Positions 8,208 through 17,409 of a stretch of 64,000 bases of DNA are shown here, in pieces. Under the pieces are notes generated by a model. The model was not told the origin of the DNA, searched no databases, and worked only from the letters and a program-made list of their open reading frames with translations. The stretch covers positions 411,501-475,500 of the forward strand of contig NC_009437.1 in assembly GCF_000016545.1 (NCBI RefSeq), read 5' to 3'. Every line of letters begins with the position of its first letter. Position 1 is the stretch's first letter. This DNA comes from Caldicellulosiruptor saccharolyticus DSM 8903 (GTDB lineage Bacteria > Bacillota > Thermoanaerobacteria > Caldicellulosiruptorales > Caldicellulosiruptoraceae). Both the position numbers and the translations under genes were made by a program.

Positions 8208-9608
8208 ATGACAAAATTGCTCAGGCGCAAAGAACTTCAAACTCTTTTACAACAAGCTGAAGATGAAAAGTTTAAATTAAAAAGAGAACTGACGGCGGCA
8301 GATTTAACTTTGTTAGGTATTGGAGCAACAGTCGGTGTAGGGATTTTTGTACTGCCCGGTGTAATGGCTGCTAAGGTGGCTGGTCCCGCAATAGTAGTTT
8401 CGTTTTTGTTATCAGCAATAGCATGTATATTTGCAGGGCTATGCTATGCAGAATTTGCTTCTTTAGCACCTGTTTCAGGAAGTGCATACACTTATTCTTA
8501 CGTAGCCTTAGGTGAAATATTTGCATGGATAATAGGATGGGATTTATTACTTGAATTTGGTGTTTCAATGAGTGCGGTTGCTGTTGGTTGGTCAGGGTAT
8601 GTTACAAATCTACTTTCAGATTTGGGAATACATCTACCGAAGATATTGACTAACGATATTGCTCATGGAGGAATAATAAATCTTCCGGCAATATTCATAA
8701 TAGCTTTGTTAGGATGGATTTTGACAAGAGGAATTAGAGAAAGTAGTAACTTTAGTAACATAATGGTATTTATTAAGCTGGCAGTGATTATTCTTTTCAT
8801 TGTTTTAGCTGCACCACATATAAAACCTCAAAATTGGACTCCATTTGCACCTTATGGGTGGAAGAATGTAATTACTGCAGCAGGTCTTGTCTTTTTTGCA
8901 TATGGTGGTTTTGATGCTGTCTCTACTGCCTCGGAAGAAACCAAAAATCCGCAGAGGAACATTCCTATTGGTCTTGTAGCTTCTTTGACAATAGTTGCTA
9001 CTTTATATGCTATTGTATGTCTTGTACTTACTGGTGTTGTAAACTATAAAAAACTTGATAATTCAGCTCCAGTGGCATATGTTTTATCGCTCATAGGGGT
9101 TAAATGGGGTAGCGTACTTGTTGCAATTGGTGCAGTTGTAGGCATTACAACAGTTATGATGGTAATGCTTCTTGGCACAACAAGAATTCTATTTTCTCTT
9201 TCAAGAGATGGTTTACTGCCGCCAGTATTTTCAAAAGTGCACAAGACAAGAAGGACTCCATATGTAGCCACGATTGCTGTTACCATAATTGGTATTCTTC
9301 TTTCAGGCTTTCTTCCAATCATGACTTTGGCAGAGCTCTGCAATATAGGAGCTTTGTTTGCCTTCATGTTAACATCGATTTCGGTATTAGTATTGAGAAT
9401 CAAAAGACCTGATATTAAAAGGCCTTTTAAAGTACCAGCTGTATATGTAATAGCACCATTGGCTGCTTTGATTAGTTTTGGCCTTATTGTAAGCCTCCCC
9501 AAAATAGCTATAATTAGATTTATTGTTTGGTTAGCAATAGGATTGATAATATATTTTAGCTATGGAATTAAGCATTCTGTTGTTCAAAACAGTAGGAATA
9601 ACAGTTGA
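8208..9608 (+). CDS. APC-family amino acid permease
   Basis: Integral membrane amino acid / polyamine / cation transporter of 466 aa with about twelve hydrophobic segments. The first membrane segment holds the family's substrate loop, LLGIGATVGVGIFVLPG, followed by SFLLSAIACIFAGLCYAEFA and the GSAYTYSYVALGE segment typical of the YfnA/CAT (cationic amino acid transporter) branch. FFAYGGFDAVSTASEETKNP is the other conserved block. GGAGGGG lies about ten bases before the ATG. A folded leader precedes it. It is followed in the same direction by a transglutaminase-like gene and a dipeptide epimerase gene, so it may import amino acids or small peptides handled by that set; the substrate cannot be told from sequence. 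Confidence 0.88.
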   Translation: MTKLLRRKELQTLLQQAEDEKFKLKRELTAADLTLLGIGATVGVGIFVLPGVMAAKVAGPAIVVSFLLSAIACIFAGLCYAEFASLAPVSGSAYTYSYVALGEIFAWIIGWDLLLEFGVSMSAVAVGWSGYVTNLLSDLGIHLPKILTNDIAHGGIINLPAIFIIALLGWILTRGIRESSNFSNIMVFIKLAVIILFIVLAAPHIKPQNWTPFAPYGWKNVITAAGLVFFAYGGFDAVSTASEETKNPQRNIPIGLVASLTIVATLYAIVCLVLTGVVNYKKLDNSAPVAYVLSLIGVKWGSVLVAIGAVVGITTVMMVMLLGTTRILFSLSRDGLLPPVFSKVHKTRRTPYVATIAVTIIGILLSGFLPIMTLAELCNIGALFAFMLTSISVLVLRIKRPDIKRPFKVPAVYVIAPLAALISFGLIVSLPKIAIIRFIVWLAIGLIIYFSYGIKHSVVQNSRNNS

Positions 9609-9731
9609 GCTTAAAATGAGACTCATCTATTAAGTATGTGCTACACTAATTTTGTGCCAAGATGCCTGGGAAAATCGTACAGATATTTACGTTATCTCAA
9701 TTGGACACAGTTTTCATTGGAAGGTGAAATT

Positions 9732-11045
9732 ATGGATTTTCTTGTATGCAAGATACCAGAAGAGATCGAGAGAGAAGGAAAGCTTGGCAATTTTTGTTTG
9801 GCTTTGAGATTGATAGACAGGTGGCTGGCTGATGAAAGAATCACTGAGGTGCAAAGAAAACGTCTAATGTACGAGAAGAATAGAATAAACAGAATACTCG
9901 AAAGTTATCCTTTTGATGAAGAAACTGCTTTAAAGAAAGCAATGGAGCTGATTGATTCTTTTTCTCGAGAGGAATTTTATCACCTTTTGTCAGAAGGGTA
10001 TCTTGATTACATAGTAGTTGAAGGAAAAAGAAGATTCGAAGAACGCTTTGTTCACAATATAGCTTTTGCTCTTCCATTATATAGAGAAAGACTCAAGAAA
10101 GATCCTGTTGCACAGAAAGCAAGAGAACTGCTTGACAAGAGATTGGAAGAATTGACACAAGGAGGCCCTCCCAAAAGATACCGAGTACGCGCAAAGATAA
10201 CTGTTACTATCAAAGACGATGCAGATCATTTTCGTGTTTGGCTTCCATTTCCAAAAGAAGAGCTTCAGGTTTGTGATGTAAAACTTGTTTCAACAAACCA
10301 AAGAGACTATTTTCTTGCAGACAACCAGGTTTCACAGAGAACTATTTATTTTGAGGGAAAAGAAAAAGAATACTTTGTTGAGTTCGAGTACACTATAAAT
10401 GAGTGGATAAATAAGGTTGATCCAGAAAAGGTTGAAGAAAATGATTTGGACGAATTTCTTGATGAACAGCCACCTCATGTAGTGTTCACGCCATACCTGA
10501 AACTTTTAACCAACCAAGTAGTCGCCGGTGAGAACAATCCTTATTTAAAAGCGAAGAGAATCTTTGATTGGATTACAAAGCATGTTAAATATTCTTATGT
10601 TCGACCATACGCAACTTACGAGAACATATCACAATATGTTGCAGAAAACTTGAAAGGAGACTGTGGTTTTCAGGCTCTGCTTTTCATTACTATGTGCCGA
10701 ATTGCTGGAATACCTGCACGATGGCAGTCTGGCTGGTACATAAATCCCCTTATGGCTTCTCCACACGACTGGGCACTGTTCTACGTCAAGCCTTATGGTT
10801 GGCTTCCGGCAGACCTTTCATTTGGTGGGACAAGACGGGAGAATGAAAAACTTCGCAGTTTCTATTTTGGTAACTTAGATGGTTTTAGGATGGTTGCAAA
10901 CTCAGATTTTATGAAAGATTTTGTGCCGAAACCAAATTTCCTGCGATTTGATCCTACAGATAATCAGCTTGGTGAGGCTGAATCCTTATCTGGGAAAGTT
11001 AAAATTGAAAGCAAGATTGAGGTAATCTCTTTTGAAGAAATCTGA
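9732..11045 (+). CDS. transglutaminase-like (papain-fold) cysteine protein
   Basis: 437-aa protein with an N-terminal helical region (about 1-150), a beta-rich middle (RYRVRAKITVTIKDDADHFR...) and a transglutaminase-like core at about 270-370. The catalytic triad is complete: C311 in GDCGFQALLF, H345 in SPHDWALFYV and D361 in LPADLSF. Bacterial members mostly act as peptidases or amidases rather than crosslinkers. No signal peptide is visible, so it is probably cytoplasmic. GGAAGGTGA before ATG 9732 sets the start; the frame is open to 9636 but the extra residues look non-coding. The dipeptide epimerase begins 24 bases later, suggesting that both act on short peptides such as cell-wall or protein breakdown products. 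Confidence 0.8.
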   Translation: MDFLVCKIPEEIEREGKLGNFCLALRLIDRWLADERITEVQRKRLMYEKNRINRILESYPFDEETALKKAMELIDSFSREEFYHLLSEGYLDYIVVEGKRRFEERFVHNIAFALPLYRERLKKDPVAQKARELLDKRLEELTQGGPPKRYRVRAKITVTIKDDADHFRVWLPFPKEELQVCDVKLVSTNQRDYFLADNQVSQRTIYFEGKEKEYFVEFEYTINEWINKVDPEKVEENDLDEFLDEQPPHVVFTPYLKLLTNQVVAGENNPYLKAKRIFDWITKHVKYSYVRPYATYENISQYVAENLKGDCGFQALLFITMCRIAGIPARWQSGWYINPLMASPHDWALFYVKPYGWLPADLSFGGTRRENEKLRSFYFGNLDGFRMVANSDFMKDFVPKPNFLRFDPTDNQLGEAESLSGKVKIESKIEVISFEEI

Positions 11046-11068
11046 AAAGAGGGGGGCATAAATTACGA

Positions 11069-12100
11069 ATGAGCAAGATAGTGAATGTGAAGTTCGATGT
11101 CAAACAGTATAAATATGAAAAGCCTTTTCACATCACTGGAAGCATATCTTCTGAGACAAAAAACGTGGAAGTAGAAGTCATACTTGAAAGTGGTGCCAAA
11201 GGCTGTGGTGAAGCTGCACCTTCGTTTAGGGTCAATGGGGAAAAGATTGAAATGCTCACTGCACTTGAAGCTTATGTAAGGGATTTGCTGGTTGGACTTG
11301 ATGTGCGACAGTATCGAAAGATCTTTGAAATAACAGATAAGCTATTTGCAGTGCCAAGTTTGAAGGCTGCTATTCAATATGCTATTTTGGATGCTTTAGG
11401 TGAAGAGACGGATATTCATGTCTACCAACTTCTTGGAGGAGCATTGAAAGAGATTGAAACAGATAAAACAGTAGGAATTGATACAATTGAAAATAGAGTT
11501 AGAGAAGCAAAGAAGATCTTTGACTCGGGCTTTAGGGTCATAAAGATAAAGGTTGGAGAAAATTTGAAAGAGGATGTTGAAGCAATGCTCGAAATTTACA
11601 AAGTGACCAAAGGTGCAAAATACATTGTGGATGCAAACATGGGGTACACACCAAAACAAGCTGTGGAATTTGCACAGCAGGTTTACAAAGCTGGAATAGA
11701 CATAGCAGTGTATGAGCAACCTGTTGTTTGGAGTGATATCGAAGGGCTTAAATTTGTCAGATTTCACGTTCCTTTTCCTGTTGCTGCAGATGAGTCTGCT
11801 AAGACAAAGTTTGACGTTATGAGATTGATACGTGAAGAAGCTGTTGATTATGTGAACATAAAGCTAATGAAATCTGGAATAAGCGATGCTCTCTCCATTG
11901 TCGAGCTTGCAAGGAGTGCTAACCTCAGGTTAATGATAGGGTGTATGTCCGAATCAAGCGTGGGGATTAATCAGAGTGTTCACTTTGCCCTTGGAACTGG
12001 AGCGTTTGACTTCCATGACCTTGACAGTCATCTGATGCTACAAGAGCCAGGGTTCAGAGGTAAATTTATTCAAAGTGGAGCTAAGATGATTGGGTATTAG
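11069..12100 (+). CDS. dipeptide epimerase (enolase superfamily, L-Ala-D/L-Glu type)
   Basis: 343-aa enzyme of the muconate-lactonizing subgroup of the enolase superfamily. It should epimerise the C-terminal residue of a dipeptide through two lysine bases and one Mg ion. Visible key residues are K159 and K161 (VIKIKVG), metal ligands D188 (VDANMGY), E216 (YEQPV) and D241 (AADES), the opposite base K265 in VNIKLMKSG, and the D317-x-D319 pair in FHDLDSH that marks dipeptide epimerases by gripping the substrate's amino end. Spacing matches E. coli YcjG and B. subtilis YkfB. With a transglutaminase-like peptidase upstream, murein tripeptide recycling is the natural reading, but other dipeptide specificities exist in this family. 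Confidence 0.88.
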   Translation: MSKIVNVKFDVKQYKYEKPFHITGSISSETKNVEVEVILESGAKGCGEAAPSFRVNGEKIEMLTALEAYVRDLLVGLDVRQYRKIFEITDKLFAVPSLKAAIQYAILDALGEETDIHVYQLLGGALKEIETDKTVGIDTIENRVREAKKIFDSGFRVIKIKVGENLKEDVEAMLEIYKVTKGAKYIVDANMGYTPKQAVEFAQQVYKAGIDIAVYEQPVVWSDIEGLKFVRFHVPFPVAADESAKTKFDVMRLIREEAVDYVNIKLMKSGISDALSIVELARSANLRLMIGCMSESSVGINQSVHFALGTGAFDFHDLDSHLMLQEPGFRGKFIQSGAKMIGY

Positions 12101-12369
12101 CTTACACAGAAAAGGTGGTGTATTAAATATCGGGTGCAAAGTTCTCAAGATTTAAATATGAGTTCAGTTGGATAAACTTTTACGTAGCAAAGTTTTTAAG
12201 GATTATCTATGAAGTGGCAAAAAAAAATAACTTTAGCGGTCAACCAATTTAAGAGGTTTTTTTACAAAATCAAATTTTAGTGATATGAGTATAGGAGTTA
12301 TTTATACAGGAGTAAAAATAAAATTGTGGCCACCATATAATGAAAATTAAAAGGGGGGTCGGTTACAAT

Positions 12370-13540
12370 GTGAAAAGATATCATTTTTGAAACAGCTAAG
12401 AACATAGCCATCAAGCAACTACTAAAGATGTATTGTTCTCAAGATGATCCTAATTGCCCACACTTCTCAAACAACTATTAGAGCATTTGCTAAATTACTA
12501 TCTGTCTCTCAAAACGAAAAATTTACCTCGATAAAAACCAAGATGATAAAGGAAATGATTTTAAATACGCGCATGCTTAGTACTCCAAGTAGAGAACTTT
12601 GAACCATTATGCCACGTTACAAAACCAAGCAATTTTCGCCCATCGATGCTGAACAACCATACAAAAGAGTTGGCTCGTCTTCCACCATTTGCTTATGTCC
12701 TTGATTGCCAATGGTTACTTTTATCAGCTTGCTTCTACAGACCATAAAATGTCTTGATTTACATTACTCAGAGGAAGAAATAATCAAAATCAAAAATAAC
12801 CTCAAAGACGAACTTTAGGCTATTCCAACAATGTGAATTGCCCGAAAATGCTTTTGCACTCATAATTGATGGTTACTGCTGTGAAATCAAAGACAACTCT
12901 GAAGTCAAAGAGGCTACTTCCTATATTGTCCTTGGTATTGATTTTAGAAAACAAAAAGATATCTTCAGCATTTACACTTTCTTTGGCCAAGAAAACATAG
13001 CTGACTAGATGAAAGTCTTTGAAGATTTAATCAACAAGAGACTAAAAAAACTCTTAATAGTTGTACGCAATGATTTTCGTGGAATAGTAAGAACTGTCAA
13101 AATCGCTTACACTTATGCCAACCTTAGGCTTGTTTTTGTTCACCTACAACGTAAACTAAAGGCGACATATGACAAAAAAAGATAGTTCAAAATTTAATAA
13201 AGAATTCGACAAGATGAAGTTATCTTCTTATTAATGAATATTGGTGAAGCTATCTCTACATTCAGTCAACTTTGCAATGAATACATCTCTAAATATTCTT
13301 GCTTTTTAAAAAACACTTTTATAAAAAGCTGAGTATTACTTTGCTCATATAAGATATTCTGTGGAGATTAGAAAGTATATTTACACTTACTATTACGGTT
13401 GAGAGACTAAATAGCATAATCGAAAAGATAAGAATAAAATTCTGCAATATATTTCCAATCAACAGAGATTCTTGAGATTAATATTTATTTGCAAGGAGAA
13501 AACTTCAAGTGTGGTAAATGGAAAAAGGAGAACCTCTTAT
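12370..13540 (+). pseudogene. decayed mutator-type (IS256-like) transposase
   Basis: A transposase reading can be followed across about 1.1 kb on the plus strand only by skipping several stops and frame changes. The clearest part, about 12835-13190, reads ALIIDGYCCEIKDNS, then EVKEATSYIVLGIDF, then KDIFSIYTFFGQENIAD, stop, MKVFEDLINKRLKKLLIVV, RNDFRGIVRTVKIAY and LVFVHLQRKLKATYDKK. That is the DDE core order of IS256/mutator transposases, with their SDDFSGI region changed to RNDFRGI. The N-terminal third (12390-12800) is weaker. There is no open frame of useful length, so it is dead. Terminal inverted repeats were not found by eye. Confidence 0.7.
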
Positions 13541-13599
13541 TAAACACCATACATACGTAATGTTACAGTTATTCAAGTTGCGCTATGAATTAGATACAC

Positions 13600-14493
13600 A
13601 AAATTCTTGACAAGTCTTACTCTGCTTCGTTGTCTAATCTTATCTTTATATTTGGTTTCTCACATTATGTGTCCTCATCCACAGAACTATCAACGTTATA
13701 AAATAAAACCAAAAGCAGAAGAAATTTTATAATGAGTATAAGCTGTAAATCTCGTCCTTGCTGCAACATCTATAATAATGTACCACTCATAGCGTGGTAG
13801 ATTGTATTTTCTCATATGCTCATATACTTCTTTTGGGTGACTTTCTTTATCTAAAAGATACTTTGTATCAAGCTGGAATTCAGAAAATGGAATACGAGAT
13901 TCATAATCGCATAAACTTCTTTCTTCCTTTTTTGTTTTCCTTGTATTTTTAGGCACAGCATTTCCTTTGATAATTGATTTTGTTGGCTTTTCACTTTTTT
14001 AAGACTATATTTTCGTAACAAATATAGAGAAAGACGTCTATGCCTTGAGGCCTGTTCTTTTTGTTTCTTGAATAATAAGAATTTCTAAGTCAGTAAAAGT
14101 TTTACGTGGGCAAGTGAGTAGATTTTAGGTTTTCTTGATTTATCCTCAAGAGGACCATATATTGCTCTTCTTACAGTGTATCTTGATACACGTAATATTT
14201 TAGCAGTTTTTGATATGTTTTTATTGTTTGCTATCTGTCATTTTTCAAATTAATTCTCTGGCCTTTTCAGGAAATATTTTTCTGAGTTCATGATATGATA
14301 CAATATTCATAGTAGGCTGTTCTCCCATTCTGGCAGTTTTTGAATGTTTCTTTTGATAGGTTACACTTTTTAATTATATCAAGCAGGATGGAGGCAGCCT
14401 CAATTCTTTTTATAACCTTCTCCTTAGTATTTTCGCACATTCTTTCGTTGTGGTAAATATCTCTACACCTAATTGAGGTTCTAATAAAAAAAG
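13600..14493 (-). pseudogene. truncated, decayed copy of the adjacent rve-type insertion element
   Basis: Degenerate relative of the intact element immediately to the right, in the same orientation. It keeps the leader (the stretch 14311-14493 matches 15582-15765 closely), the N-terminal region with stops and frameshifts, and a readable 86-codon piece at 13696-13956 (SEFQLDTKYLLDKESHPKEV and the next residues) that parallels the intact copy's SEFQLDTKHLLDKESLPKEV. Homology ends near 13600-13620, soon after the second catalytic Asp region, so the C-terminal half is lost at the junction with the mutator-type remnant. Confidence 0.75.
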
Positions 14494-15603
14494 GTACGTG
14501 GTGAAGACATATTTACCACCAAATTTATTACAGAACAGAGAATAGAAGGTGCCTACTTTTTTCATAATATCCTCAAGAAGTAATGTAGGAAATTGAAATA
14601 TATGGGAGGAGACCAGAGATTTTGAAGCTATGAATTTTTCGAATGGTGTCCTCCCGTTCATTCCTTTACCATTATGAGGTCTGAAAAAGTTCCATGTATC
14701 TTGCCATTTCTGGGCTCTTTGAATAAATTCATCTTTTGTTTTACATCTTTCAGCATGAATCATTAAAAAATACTCATCATCAGCTCTATGTGAATTTTCA
14801 ATTATACCCATTAAATGCTTTGCTTTTGGTGGAATAGGATTTAGTTCTACACCCAAAAATGACAGCATCTCATTCCACTGCTTTAACTTTCTTTCGCTTC
14901 CTCCACAAAATTCTGCTCCATTGTCTAATCGGATCTTTATTATATTTCTTACATTATGAGTTCTTAACCATAATGCAACTAAGGATATGAACATAAATCC
15001 AAAAGCGGATGAAAGTTCGTAAGAATAGGCTGTAAATCTTGTTCTTGTTGCAACATCTATTATGTTCCACTCATAGCAAGGCAAATTGTATCTTTTCATA
15101 TGTTCATATACCTCCTTGGGAAGACTTTCTTTGTCTAAAAGATGTTTTGTATCAAGCTGAAATTCAGAAAATGGGATAAGAGTTTCATAATCGTATAGAC
15201 TTCTTTCACCTTTTTTTGTTCTTTTTGTTTTTCGAGCTACAGAGTTTCTTCTAAGAATTGACTTTATTGTGTTTTCACTTATTTTGATACCATATTTTCT
15301 GAGAAGATAAAAAGACAAACGTCTATATCTAAAACCAGTTTTTTTAGACTCTTCGACAATAAAATTTTCGAGTTCAGAAGAAAGCTTTTTGGGAGAAGAT
15401 TTAGGTTTTTTTGATTTATCTTCAAGAGGACCGTAGACAGCTCTTCTTACGGTATGTCTTGATACACCTAATATTTTAGCAGTTTTTGATACGTTTTTGT
15501 TATTTGATTCAAAGACTTTTCGAACTAATTCTCTAGCTTTTTGAGGGGATATTTTTCTTAGTTCGTGGTATGATATAATATTCATAGTAGGCTGTCCTCC
15601 CAT
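14410..15603 (-). CDS. DDE (rve integrase core) transposase
   Basis: 397-aa transposase with an N-terminal helix-turn-helix (NVSKTAKILGVSRHTVRRA, about 38-56), a second HTH-like segment (FIVEESKKTGFRYRRLSFYL) and an integrase core with the triad D in FQLDTKHLLD, D in IRLDNGAEFCGG and E in IENSHRADDEYF. An IS481-like affiliation seems most likely. The frame is uninterrupted, so the enzyme may be active. Its final 30 or so residues (LFLLEPQLGVEIFTTTKECA and on) are read from the leader of the older copy it abuts, so the native C-terminus has probably been altered. The ATG at 15585 (MNIISYHEL) may be the true start; GGGAGGAC lies just upstream of it. Confidence 0.85.
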   Translation of the reverse strand: MGGQPTMNIISYHELRKISPQKARELVRKVFESNNKNVSKTAKILGVSRHTVRRAVYGPLEDKSKKPKSSPKKLSSELENFIVEESKKTGFRYRRLSFYLLRKYGIKISENTIKSILRRNSVARKTKRTKKGERSLYDYETLIPFSEFQLDTKHLLDKESLPKEVYEHMKRYNLPCYEWNIIDVATRTRFTAYSYELSSAFGFMFISLVALWLRTHNVRNIIKIRLDNGAEFCGGSERKLKQWNEMLSFLGVELNPIPPKAKHLMGIIENSHRADDEYFLMIHAERCKTKDEFIQRAQKWQDTWNFFRPHNGKGMNGRTPFEKFIASKSLVSSHIFQFPTLLLEDIMKKVGTFYSLFCNKFGGKYVFTTYLFLLEPQLGVEIFTTTKECAKILRRRL

Positions 15604-15765
15604 CCTGGTAGTTTTTCTATTTTTCTTTTGAATATTAGATTACACTTTTTAATTATATCAAACAGGAGGGAGGCAGCCTCAACTCTTTTTATGAAATTTT
15701 CTTCTTCGTACATTCTTTCGCTGTGGTAAATATCTCTACACCTATTCGAGGTTCTAATAAAAAAA
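14494..15765 (-). mobile_element. apparently intact rve-type insertion element
   Basis: Right-hand unit of a head-to-tail pair. Its leader end is defined by comparison with the older copy: both share sequence up to a ggttctaataaaaaaa boundary (about 14493 and 15765) and then diverge. Within the leader an alternative frame (EENFIKRVEAASLLFDIIKK) is conserved in both copies (IKRIEAASILLDIIKK in the older one), so it may be a small upstream reading frame belonging to the element. No inverted repeats were recognised; the ends are inferred from homology. Confidence 0.6.
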
Positions 15766-16081
15766 TCACTTGACAATATCAAATATTGGTGATATATTTA
15801 AATCGAAGATTAAACTAAACGAAATTTATGAAAAGTAAGTTGCTATAACATATGCAAAGTAACAAAAGTGGATGGCAAAAATCTAATAAATGTAAGGGGA
15901 GAAGACATGTGTATTAACAAAAATGAAAGAAAAAAGTAGTGAAGAATGGAAAGAACAACTAATAGATAGGCAGACGAGTGTTTGGTTATAATTTGACAAA
16001 AAAAGATAAAATATTTTGTAAAAAAAGAGGAAGGATTTTAAGAAAGAAAAATAGAATAAATATTGTGTGAGTAAGCTAACT

Positions 16082-16097
16082 ACAATCGATTTCAAAA
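16082..16097. promoter_or_regulatory. LacI-type operator, distal copy
   Basis: ACAATCGATTTCAAAA with the palindromic core AATCGATT and a central CG, as in most LacI-family operators. The same 16 bases recur at 16336-16351. The flanking T makes the shared stretch 17 bases. Confidence 0.55.
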
Positions 16098-16335
16098 TTT
16101 TTAAAATTTCTTAAGTATAAGTGAACGCGCAGTGATAGCATTAACATCAGAGCGAAAATTTGAAAATATTGTAAATTTAGGTGGAGAATTTCTGTGATAA
16201 GAAGTAAATACGAAGTAGGAGAAAGAAAGAGAGAAGTTAGAAAGGTTAAAGAAGGTTGAGAAGGATGTGAGAATGATATAAAAGAAGATTTTTAAAAATG
16301 TAGAAAAAGAACAAATTTGTATTTGAGAACAAATT

Positions 16336-16351
16336 ACAATCGATTTCAAAA
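16336..16351. promoter_or_regulatory. LacI-type operator, proximal copy
   Basis: Second exact copy of ACAATCGATTTCAAAA, ending just before the ribosome binding site of the LacI gene. Its position 17 bases before the start codon argues for autoregulation, possibly with looping to the copy 254 bp upstream. Confidence 0.6.
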
Positions 16352-16367
16352 AAGTAGGAGTTGCAAC

Positions 16368-17402
16368 ATGAAAGGTTATACACGTAAATCACGTGAAACA
16401 GTAAAAATGAAAGATGTAGCGAGATTAGCAAATGTTTCGCCGTCTACTGTATCAAGGGTTTTATCAAATAGTTCTTTAGTTGCAGAAGAGACAAGAAGGA
16501 GAGTATTGGAAGCAGTAGAAATTCTTAAATATAGGCCAAATAGATTAGGAAGAAATTTGAGAAAGTTAACTTCTAAAATAGTAATGGTTGTATTCCCTGA
16601 CATTACTAATCCGTTCTTTTCACGAATTATCCAGGCTGTAGAAGAGGTGGCGAGAGAAAGAGGATATTATGTTCTTCTAGGAGACACAAGAAATGACATA
16701 AAGCTTGAACGGGAATTTGTAGAGTTAGGAAAGGAAAAATTAGTGGATGGAATATTGTTGGCAACTGCAAGAATTCCAAAAGAAGAAATCTTAAGCTTAA
16801 GTTTGCAACTTCCAATAGTATTGGCTTGTGAATATATTGAGAACTATAGTATTCCTACAGTTTCAATTGATAATACAAGAGCAGCATACGAAGCCACTGA
16901 ATACCTTATTAGATTGGGACATCGCTGTATAGCTTTTATCAATGGTCCCAAAGGAATAATTCTAAGTAGAGACCGATTAAAAGGATATAGAAAAGCATGT
17001 GAAGATAACAATATTCTGATTGAAGAGGTTTTAATTGAGGAAGGGGATTTTACAGTGGATTCTGGATATCAGATTATGAGAAAGTTTTTGTTAATGCAAA
17101 AAAGGCCAACAGCAGTATTTGCCGCTAATGACGAGATGGCTGTGGGAGCTATAAAAGCAATTAAAGAGTATGGGTGGCAGGTACCTCGAGATATTAGTGT
17201 AATTGGTTTCGATGATATACCGTTATGTAGACTAGTAGATCCAGAACTTACAACTATATCCCAGCCCACATATGAAATTGGAAAACAAGCAATGACAATG
17301 CTTTTAGATTTAATAGAAGGCAAGTCGATAATAAATGGGCAAGTCATTTTACCTCACAAACTGGTAGAACGAAAATCATGTATGGAGTTAGCTACAAAGT
17401 AG
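16368..17402 (+). CDS. LacI-family transcriptional regulator
   Basis: 344-aa repressor. Residues 10-32 (VKMKDVARLANVSPSTVSRVLSN) are the canonical LacI helix-turn-helix, followed by the hinge (YRPNRLGRNLRK) and a type-1 periplasmic-binding-like effector domain (VMVVFPDITNPFFSRIIQAV, RPTAVFAANDEMAVGAIKAI, VIGFDDIPL). GTAGGAG seven bases before ATG 16368 sets the start; in-frame codons back to 16317 lack a site. Two copies of an AATCGATT-centred operator lie in its leader and none was seen in front of the following genes, so the repressor probably controls a promoter upstream of itself that drives the whole sugar island. The effector should be the island's sugar or an early intermediate. Confidence 0.9.
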   Translation: MKGYTRKSRETVKMKDVARLANVSPSTVSRVLSNSSLVAEETRRRVLEAVEILKYRPNRLGRNLRKLTSKIVMVVFPDITNPFFSRIIQAVEEVARERGYYVLLGDTRNDIKLEREFVELGKEKLVDGILLATARIPKEEILSLSLQLPIVLACEYIENYSIPTVSIDNTRAAYEATEYLIRLGHRCIAFINGPKGIILSRDRLKGYRKACEDNNILIEEVLIEEGDFTVDSGYQIMRKFLLMQKRPTAVFAANDEMAVGAIKAIKEYGWQVPRDISVIGFDDIPLCRLVDPELTTISQPTYEIGKQAMTMLLDLIEGKSIINGQVILPHKLVERKSCMELATK

Positions 17403-17409
17403 AACACTG

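Larger units (their letters stand above)
15766..16367. other. purine-rich intergenic leader of the LacI regulator gene
   Basis: Six hundred bases without a convincing gene. The plus strand from about 15850 is strikingly rich in A and G (long GAAAGAAAGAGAGAAG-like runs). A TATAAT occurs at 15987-15992 without a good -35. The only sharp signals are two copies of an operator-like 16-mer (16082 and 16336). Pyrimidine-rich open frames on the minus strand here are composition artefacts. Confidence 0.6.

Noticed and set aside
12101-12369. Search for a terminator or inverted repeat of the mutator-type element after the epimerase gene
   Set aside because: Only an AACC/GGTT four-pair stem before a T-run (about 12246-12268) was seen, and no terminal repeat could be matched by eye.
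13696-13956. 86-codon minus-strand open frame that looks like a small transposase gene
   Set aside because: It is only the best-preserved piece of the truncated element copy; flanking parts contain stops and frameshifts.
15582-15782. 66-codon minus-strand open frame overlapping the transposase start
   Set aside because: Part of it is conserved between both element copies, so it is mentioned with the element, but no ribosome binding site or known function supports listing it as a gene.
15883-16431. Several Phe/Ser/Leu-rich minus-strand open frames upstream of lacI
   Set aside because: They arise from the pyrimidine-rich complement of an A/G-rich leader; no ribosome binding sites and no family resemblance.
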